A stretch of 64,000 nt of DNA from Diadema setosum (taxonomy: Eukaryota; Echinodermata; Echinoidea; Diadematoida; Diadematidae). Below, piece after piece: positions 57,376-64,000 of this stretch. The notes under the pieces were generated by a model, which saw nothing but the letters and a program-made list of their open reading frames with translations, ran no database searches and was not told the DNA's origin. Position numbers and translations under genes: made by a program. The stretch's first letter is position 1. Every line of letters begins with the position of its first letter. Location of the stretch: positions 2,654,001 to 2,718,000 of the forward strand of contig CM067080.1 in the NCBI GenBank assembly GCA_033980235.1, read 5' to 3'.

Positions 57376-58916
57376 ATGTTGGTTTGCTTTTTCTGACGTT
57401 TATAATTACTCATGAGATACAGCTCATAGTTCTCCACGAGCAATTGCAGCTCAGCCGGTGTTTGCTCAAAGATGTCAAACTGCCTGATCACATTCAGAGC
57501 TTGACACACTTCACTCATCGAAGGTGGTTTGCGCACACAATCCTCCCCATGTTGGCTACTGGTTTCACCATTATCGTTCTCGTCATCGCTCTCGCCGTCT
57601 TCTTTGACTCCTGTGATTTCAACAATCTGGTCATCCGTTAGGAGCTCGACGCCCGTGTCTGTTGCATCCACGTCTATGTATTTCTCCATGGCCGGTAGCG
57701 GGAAGAGGTCGCCCAATCTCTCCCAGATGCCGCGAAATTCTTGTGCGTCTTCAACACCTCCCTCTTCACCGCGATCTCCATCTTCCTCTACTTGCTCACA
57801 CGGAAGAACGAATCCAACATGCCTGTATACATTGGCTATTGTCTGTTGGGACACCTTGTTCCATGCCGTCTTCAAAGCGATGATAGCGTCAAGAAGGTCC
57901 CATTTGAAGGGAATTCCCTCATCTGCCGCTGCAAGTCGTCGGAATGCAAGGATGTGCCGATAGTGTTGTTTCAAATTTCTGATGACACCACCATCCATTG
58001 GCTGGGTCAAACTGGTAGTATTTGGCGGCAGAAACACAAGTTCAATGTTGTCCAGCTTAATGTGAGGATGGGCCGGGCAGTTATCGATAACCATTGCAAT
58101 TTTTCTCCCTTCCATCTTGCCGTCAAGTTTCCTCAGCCATGCCTCAAACAATGCCCCCGTCATCCAGGCCTTTTTGTTGGATTCGTAGGCAACTGGCAGT
58201 TTCTTCACGTTCTTAAATGCGCGCGGTCGCTTGCTCTTCCCGATGACAAAGAGGGGGAGTTTGTCGCTGCCATCCATGTTAGCGCACACTAGAACAGTGA
58301 CACGTGTTTTCTGCTGTTTACCTCCATGGTAGGTAGTGCCCTGAAAACCGAGGGACTTCTCTGGTAACATTTGCCAAAATAAACCAGTTTCATCGGCATT
58401 GTAGATATCCTTCGGGTCATAACGCCTCAGAATATCTGTCAGCCTTCCATCTTTCCAGCCTTGGACAAGCTCTTCATCCACCCCAGCAGCTTCTCCAGCC
58501 TTTTTGATGTGGCCTATTCCGTGTCGTTTTTTGAAACGATCTATCCAGCCCTGTGAGGGAGCTGTCTGATGACCTAATTCTTTGGCAAAGTATTTGGCTT
58601 TTTCAAGCAGCATCTCCCCATCAAGCCGGAGATCGGGTAGAGATTCCCTTTGCCGAAACCACGTGATCAAAGCCGCATCCACATTGTCGAATGTCATCTG
58701 CCTCATTCTCTTGACGCCCTTCCGAGCATCACTAGGATTTTCAACTGCTTGCACAATTTTGTGGCGGTTTTTTATCATGTCCGACAGTGTGTTGGTCTTC
58801 ACATTAAACTTTGCCGCAACATCTTTTTTCTTCCATGTTGGATTTTCATCCATGAATGTGAGGATTGAGTATTTTTCCTGATACGATTTTGCGTTCAATT
58901 TTCGCTTCGTTGCCAT
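57348..58916 (-). CDS. Tigger-type transposase, intact 522 codons
   Basis: This nuclear DNA-binding enzyme would cut and paste its own element. From the N-terminus: a psq/CENP-B-type helix-turn-helix (residues about 8-55, KSYQEKYSILTFMDENP ... KKKDVAAKFNVKTNTLSDMI); a second CENP-B/Tc5 helix-turn-helix (about 75-140, TFDNVDAALITWFRQRE ... WIDRFKKRHGI); and a DDE_1 catalytic domain with acidic residues in YNADETGLFW, AMVIDNCPAHP and TQPMDGGVIRNLK (DDD spacing of pogo/Tigger). An acidic tail with DTGVELLTDDQIVEITGV follows. Start ATG and stop are single and clear, and there is no frameshift. Whether it is still mobile is unknown. Confidence 0.95.
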   Translation of the reverse strand: MATKRKLNAKSYQEKYSILTFMDENPTWKKKDVAAKFNVKTNTLSDMIKNRHKIVQAVENPSDARKGVKRMRQMTFDNVDAALITWFRQRESLPDLRLDGEMLLEKAKYFAKELGHQTAPSQGWIDRFKKRHGIGHIKKAGEAAGVDEELVQGWKDGRLTDILRRYDPKDIYNADETGLFWQMLPEKSLGFQGTTYHGGKQQKTRVTVLVCANMDGSDKLPLFVIGKSKRPRAFKNVKKLPVAYESNKKAWMTGALFEAWLRKLDGKMEGRKIAMVIDNCPAHPHIKLDNIELVFLPPNTTSLTQPMDGGVIRNLKQHYRHILAFRRLAAADEGIPFKWDLLDAIIALKTAWNKVSQQTIANVYRHVGFVLPCEQVEEDGDRGEEGGVEDAQEFRGIWERLGDLFPLPAMEKYIDVDATDTGVELLTDDQIVEITGVKEDGESDDENDNGETSSQHGEDCVRKPPSMSEVCQALNVIRQFDIFEQTPAELQLLVENYELYLMSNYKRQKKQTNITDYFAVKE

Positions 58917-59726
58917 GCTCGAAAGTGATAAACGTACTACTCTCTTCGACCAACAAAAGGAAAATGGCAGAGAAGTCTATTGCCAAGAGAATTTGTACCC
59001 AGTTTCTTTCACATTTTAGAAACTGAAGTTACGCAATTCATATTCTCGCCATTCGCTCCGGCAGTCTGTCTAACTTCATGAAAGGAAAAAGTTAGAGAAG
59101 CACTTCGCAGGAAATTGATGTTTGGACGGTGGACCGTGATTAATGCCAAAGATTTAACTGTCAACACCTAAGCAGGTGCGCCACGGCGGTTAAGAAATCT
59201 ACGCGCGCGCGGTATGACCATCACGATCGCAAAATCAGAACACAGTGATTAAAGAAAAGGAGATGCTGGGGCAGAGCGTAGTGCTACCGTAAGCACTCCA
59301 TTGGCATGGGTGCTATGTGCATACCGTGTATGTGTGTAGGTAGGTGTGGGGGACTTGGTTTTTTGGTGTTTTTTTTGCCAGCCATGTATTGTTTTGAGGG
59401 CATGATCTGTCTCGGAATATTTACAATCGAGTGTAAAAAGATTTGTGACATGTCTTCGCTGTCGACGCGTGCTTAATCGGGGGGAAAATGTTGCGTGCGT
59501 GATGTTCGAATTTCACTTCGAGCAACATGCTGGGAAAAACAATAAGTTGATAAAGATCGTGACATGAGATTTCCCTTCGAGGTAACCGAATTTCGAGTTA
59601 GTTTTTTTCGAGCTACGCAAATTTTAACACACGGAAACTCCATAGGAGCAATCGGGACTTTCATTTTGCCTCCGAGGTAAGCGATATTCGGCTTATCCGA
59701 CGTCGAGGTATCCGAGTTTACCTGTA

Positions 59727-60445
59727 TACAGGTTATTAATTTACAAAAGTGACATAACTTGGCTTCTTTATGCCTCACTGTCACTCAACACTTTTTCATT
59801 AATACAAAACAACACAAATTCTTTTGTTTTAACACAGATCCGGTTGATATAAAACTCAAAATTTGATCCAACAGTTTTCCTGTGACTGGCCGGTTGTGTT
59901 CTGCTATACTGTTTTTGCATTTGCGAGCATTAACTCTGTAACGTATCGGTACACATACAAATCTGAATCCTTTGATTCTTTGGGATATATTGAATGAAAT
60001 CAAAATAGAAGTGTGAACTGAAGCACAACTTTCACTGTAATCTTACACACCACAAATGTTGTATCCTGGCGCTTCCTGTAATGTTGAGTTTTCAAAATAC
60101 ATATAATACTTGGCGTGTGACACATCATGAAATTTTCAAGTAACACAGAATATTGTGCACTAGTACTTTCTCATACTTCCTAGCATCACTCACATATACT
60201 GTTTTCGCTTAAAACAAACATGATTGGCATAAATACAATTTCTTCCTTCACAGATCCTTGGGAAAGGAAAAAACTGAACGAGAATACATAAACACATGTA
60301 TACACTGTCATATATTAAAAAAAAATAAATCAACATCAGTTTCTTGTCTGTTTTGAGTCTTGTTCGAAATGTTCAGCTTGATGTAGGTTTCACTGTAGAC
60401 TTGAGATTGTTATCTTTCGGCAACATTATCAGCGCGTGCACAGTT
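59727..60445 (-). other. 3' non-coding region of the LTR element (proximal part)
   Basis: AT-rich sequence after the pol stop, with no recognisable envelope or other domain. ORFs of 72 and 103 codons are unsupported. Confidence 0.45.
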
Positions 60446-60950
60446 TCAAACTCGCGACAAAGCGTCTGCTAATTTGTTGTCCTTTCCTGCTATGTGCACA
60501 ATTCTCAGTGGGTACGGCTGGAGAATCAAACTCCAACGGAAGAGACGCTGATTCTTGTGCTTGAAGCGTTCTAAGAATGTCAATGGGTTATGGTCAGTGT
60601 ACACCACGATGTCTCTTCCACCGTCCAAATACGCTTCGAAATGTTGCACCGCTAGAACGACACTAAGGCATTCCTTCTCCACAGTTGAATACTTTTGCTG
60701 ATGGCGATTCAGTTTTTTGGAGAAGAAACACACAGGTTTGCTGTGTCCGCTGTCGTCATCCTGAAGTAGCACGGCTCCTACTCCTCGGTCACTAGCATCG
60801 GTAGCTAGCTGGAAGCTCCTCTCGAAGTTTGGTGCGATGAGCACGGGATCGTTCATGAGGACGGCCTTCAGCTTCTGGAACGCATCCTGGCAGCTCGCCG
60901 ACCACTGGAACGTTGTTCCTTTTTCAACAGGTCCGTCAAGGGCACCACCA
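60446..60950 (-). pseudogene. LTR element RNase H domain
   Basis: The frame contains FQLATDASDRGVGAVLLQDD, FFSKKLNRHQQKYSTVEKEC, YLDGGRDIVVYTDHNPLTFL and ends HIAGKDNKLADALSRV with TGA at 60446. These are the RNase H acidic motifs (DAS, E, TDH) of Ty3/gypsy RTs. It is offset from the RT frame by a one-base loss in an A-run near 60920. Confidence 0.9.
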
Positions 60951-61960
60951 GGTGACTGAAGTTGGGGACGAATCTCCGGTAGAATCCGCACATTCCCAAG
61001 AAGCGCTGAAGCTCCCGTTTCGATGCCGGCACTGGGAAGTCCACGATGGCTCGGACCTTAGCATCTCGTGGTGCGACGCTACCTCGGCCTACCTTGTGAC
61101 CTAGGTAAGTCACACAAGCTTTCCCGAACTCGCATTTGGCCAGATTCACCACGAGTCCTGCATGCGACAACCTCTGGAACAGCTCTCGAAGATGAGCAAC
61201 ATGCTCCTCCCACGTATTGCTGAAAACCAACACATCGTCTATATAGACAACACAGTTATCATGACCAGCAATAACTCGATTCATCATCCGTTGAAAAGTT
61301 GCGGGGGAATTTTTTCATCCCGAAGGGCATGACACGACACTGGTATAACCCGGAAGGCGTGACAAACGCCGAGATCTCTCTTGCATCCTTGTCTAATGGC
61401 ACCTGCCAATACCCTTTCATCAAATCCAATTTGCTGACATACTCAGCACTTCCTATCCGATCAATACATTCCTCAATCAAAGGAAGCGGAAACGAATCAG
61501 TCTTGGTTATGATATTGACCTTCCTGCAATCGATACAAAACCTGGACGTTCCGTCTGCCTTTGGGACTAGCACTACTGGGGAACTCCAGTTTGAGTTACT
61601 GGGCTCTATGATTCCATTTGCAAGCATGAAATCTATCTCCCTATCAACCTGTTCTCTCTTAGCAGGATGAATCCGATATGTATGCTGCTTAATGGGTGCA
61701 TTTTCGCCAACATCTACCGTATGAACAGTGTCTTTCGCACAGCCCAATTTATCACTGCAAACCTCTGGAAATTCCTGGAAGATGTCGACAACATCTTGCC
61801 TCTCCGAATCAGACAGATGACTGAGCAGTAACTCTGGATTTTCTAGTGCCTTTGAGTTCTCTACTCGCGGAATCATTCCTGACTTGAAACTCACACTCTG
61901 AGAATCTGGAGCATCAGATTCAAACTCTTCTGCACTTTTCTCAGCACTGTGTAGGACACT
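60925..61960 (-). pseudogene. LTR element reverse transcriptase
   Basis: The motifs are IIEPSNSNWSSPVVLVPKAD, RFCIDCRKVN, YVSKLDLMKGYWQVPL (first catalytic Asp), QCRVMPFGMK, then after a one-base insertion in an A-run near 61312 NCVVYIDDVLVFSNTWEEHV (the YIDD active site), VTYLGHKVGRG and RFLGMCGFYRRFVPNFSHL. It is clearly Ty3/gypsy class. The frame is continuous upstream into the integrase tail, which fixes the unusual order. Confidence 0.92.
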
Positions 61961-63231
61961 CTCACTCACAACTGCACCTACGTCTTCTACAGGTTCATGG
62001 TACCTCTTCAACATATTAACGTGACACACTCTCTTGGTTTTTCTACGATCAGGCATGCTCACCACAAAAGTCTCCTTCCCAAGCTTCCTCTCTACTACAT
62101 ATAGGGACCACTGAATTTAGCCTTCAATGCATCTCCTGGCAATGGAAGTAGAACCAAGACTTTGTCTCCAACCTCAAACACACGACTCTTTGCCTTTCGG
62201 TCAAAGATTTCCTTCATTGTCTGTTGCGAAGACTTCAAGTGTTCTCTCGCCACTTCATTCGCTCTCACAAGACGCTCTCTGAACATGGAAATGTAGTCTA
62301 AGGCATTGGAATCCTTGTCTTCCTCATCAGACAACAGCTGCTCTTTCACAACTTTCAGGGGCCCTCTTGGCTCATGCCCAAACACCAACTCAAAGGGGGA
62401 GAATCCAGTAGATTCATTAGGCACTTCACGAGCAGCGAAGAGAAGAAAAGGGATACCTTTATCCCAGTCCCTGGGATTATCCTGACAGTAGACCTTCAAC
62501 ATCGTCTTTAGCGTCTGATGGTACCTTTCTAAGGCCCCCTGTGATTGCGGGTGATATGCAGACGACTTGATCTGTTGAATACCAAGCTGGTACATCAACT
62601 CCTGAAAGACACGAGACATGAAATTGCTACCTTGATCCGACTGTATTTCTTTTGGTAGCCCGTACCTAGTAAAGAAAGTCAACAAGGCATCCAGAACTGA
62701 CTTAGCAGTTATGCTCCTCTGTGGAAATGCTTCTGCGTATCTCGTGGAAACATCCATCACAGTCAATAAATACTGACATCCCGACTTGGACTTCGATAAT
62801 GGACCAACGCAATCTACCATCACACGGCTAAATGGCTCCTCAAAAGCCGGAATAGGAATCAACGGCGCAGGTCTAATGGCATGTTGTGGTTTTCCTACCA
62901 CTTGACATTTATGACACGTTCGACAAAATTCAGACACATCCTTTCACATCTTGGGCCAGAAGAAGTGAGTTCTGATTCTACACAAAGTCTTCTTGACACC
63001 CATGTGTCCGGCTATTGGAATTTCATGTGCAAGACGTAGAATTTCCTTTTGATACGGCGGAGGAACAACTATCTGGTTGACAACCGTCCAGTCCTCATCA
63101 GCGGGACGGTCTGGAGGACGCCATTTCCTCATCAAAACACCAGACTTTACATAGAAACATTCTGGCACTCCCTTCGCCTCATCTACAGTCAATGCACCCT
63201 CTCTCAACTTCAACAATTCCTCATCTTCCAT
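61961..63231 (-). pseudogene. LTR element integrase, located upstream of RT
   Basis: The H2C2 zinc domain (EILRLAHEIPIAGHMGVKKT ... CRTCHKCQ) is followed by the catalytic core with RVMVDCVGPLSKSK (D), EIQSDQGSNFMSR (D) and SQGALERYHQTLK (E), then GDKVLVLLPLPGDALKAKFS, GPY and, after a two-base insertion near 62101, VVERKLGKETF and RVCHVNMLKRYHEP. A TGA at 62941-62943 interrupts the H2C2 domain. It integrates cDNA copies. In standard gypsy elements this domain follows RNase H; here it precedes RT. Confidence 0.92.
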
Positions 63232-63674
63232 CTGTGCTTTCAGACTCCTTTATCTCACGCTCTGCTTCACCTGCTCGAAACCTTGTGATAGCACATGTTG
63301 GAAATACTTCTGGAAATTCATCGACCAGTTTTTCGGTTTCCTGCTCGTACACCGGGACTTCGGAAACAACCGGAAGGACACTCACTCGACCTCCTGCAAG
63401 GTCATTACCAAGCAAAAAGGAAACTCCATCCATGGGGAGAAATGGAACAATTCCCACAATCACTTCCCCTGAAATCAGTCCACTATCCAAATTCACTCGG
63501 AATAGAGGGACTGCCTGCGTTCCTCCGTTGACATCATGTATCAGTACTTTCCTACCCGTGTTACAGTCTATGGGCATACTCTTCACATCTCCTACCATGA
63601 GGGACTGTGTAGCTCCAGTATCACGAAGGATGACAACCGATACTCTAAATTCAGCAATGGTAACTGTACCCTAG
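63221..63674 (-). pseudogene. LTR element aspartic protease
   Basis: The frame reads VTIAEFRVSVVILRDTGATQ, with the DTGA active site, then PIDCNTGRKVLIHDVNGG, FLPMDGVSFLLGNDLAGG and PVYEQETEKLVDEFPEVFPT. It overlaps the end of the zinc-knuckle frame in a different frame. A stop just upstream (about 63672) means either a programmed gag-pol shift or decay. The start of the following integrase part is also out of frame near 63230. Confidence 0.85.
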
Positions 63675-64000
63675 GAAATGAAGTCCTTGTACTTTTCATC
63701 CACACGACCACTTGAACACCTGTCATTTTTGAGACATTACTTTTCACATTTGGATGACGCTGTCCATCACTTACACTTGACTTAACAAAACCATTTGTGG
63801 CTGCTTGGTTCGGTTTCTCTTTTGTTTCAGCATCTAAACTGTTCTGTGTACGTGTGTCTGCATGGACTAAACCATGTGTTGCTCTTTGCTTTTGTTTTTC
63901 TTTTGCTTCATTTTGTTCTAGCAATCGCCTACATTCGGACTTAATGTGACCTGTTTTCCCACAGAAAAAGCATCTCACTTCTTTGTATTGAGGCCGTGGC
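63592..64000 (-). pseudogene. LTR element gag C-terminus with zinc knuckle, partial
   Basis: The minus frame continues beyond the window edge and contains RCFFCGKTGHIKSECRRLLE, a CCHC zinc knuckle (C-x2-C-x4-H-x4-C) as in retroelement nucleocapsids, followed by a polar linker. The capsid part lies outside the window. Confidence 0.85.

Larger units (their letters stand above)
55262..59724 (-). mobile_element. complete Tigger (pogo superfamily) DNA transposon, 4463 bp
   Basis: The left terminus CAGTCAAACTCGGATACCTC and the right terminus, complement of CAGGTAAACTCGGATACCTC, continue to match through CGANGTCG. TA dinucleotides flank both sides (55260-55261, 59725-59726). Subterminal ttcgaggtacgcgaatttcg-type repeats lie inside both ends. 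It encodes one intact transposase on the minus strand and sits in the 3' region of the LTR element. Confidence 0.95.
53745..64000 (-). mobile_element. Gmr1-like Ty3/gypsy LTR retrotransposon (IN before RT), 5' part outside window
   Basis: On the minus strand from the right edge the order is zinc knuckle, aspartic protease, integrase (H2C2 and DDE core), integrase tail, reverse transcriptase, RNase H, a long non-coding 3' region split by a Tigger, polypurine tract and LTR. The sequences are of Ty3/gypsy class but the order is copia-like, as in the deuterostome Gmr1 group. Frameshifts and a stop disable it. It is incomplete at the window edge. Confidence 0.8.

Noticed and set aside
57529..58292. 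Overlapping + strand ORFs of 144 and 183 codons
   Set aside because: They are antisense shadows of the intact Tigger transposase and have no motifs of their own.

Overview
This is eukaryotic DNA, about 64 kb of AT-rich, intron-rich and transposon-dense sequence. It most likely comes from a deuterostome marine invertebrate, and an echinoderm such as a sea urchin is my best guess. The reasons are spliced exons with GT/AG borders, two foldback transposons built from tandem short repeats, a Ty3/gypsy-class element with the integrase-before-RT order described in deuterostomes, Penelope-like elements, palindromic TTAA-flanked MITEs, and a scatter of short 'taggcct' runs. The species assignment is inference. 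There are no prokaryotic operons, rRNA genes or CRISPR arrays.

Layout: (1) 1-7.9 kb holds the 3' end of one host gene, the last two coding exons of a puromycin-sensitive aminopeptidase (NPEPPS-like, M1 family) on the + strand, with its introns and downstream region full of MITEs. (2) 8-17 kb has no recognisable gene; it holds simple repeats, a GAGCGCAGCGAG-type interspersed repeat and a 158-bp tandem array. (3) 17.3-24.3 kb may be one TIR transposon (ends GGGCAA). It carries a Penelope-like retroelement arranged as two identical 1277-bp inverted arms, one interrupted by an 845-bp TIR insertion. (4) 26.5-27.8 kb is LINE debris. (5) 27.8-38.8 kb appears to be a second GGGCAA-ended DNA transposon holding a decayed minus-strand transposase-like gene, itself interrupted by a LINE (29.6-33.5 kb) and a Tigger-like element with a TTAA MITE inside it. 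(6) 39.7-43.4 kb and 48.5-52.2 kb are two foldback elements whose inverted arms are minisatellites (about 20-bp telomere-like units and 53-bp units). Palindromic MITEs, a tRNA-like SINE fragment and a TGACCTTTGACC-rich repeat lie between them. (7) 53.7-64.0 kb is a minus-strand LTR retrotransposon running off the right edge, with pol order protease-integrase-RT-RNase H. Its 3' region is split by a complete 4463-bp Tigger element with an intact 522-codon transposase.

Apart from the aminopeptidase exons, and one orphan exon-like stretch at 44.6 kb, essentially everything recognisable is mobile DNA. The value of the window lies in nesting: target-site duplications, an empty-site copy, and intact-versus-broken ORFs allow relative ages to be ordered. 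The best candidates for something under-described are the GGGCAA transposon family, which ties a widespread unnamed protein family to defined ends, the no-TSD 845-bp insertion in the Penelope arm, and the foldback whose unit contains TTAGGG.
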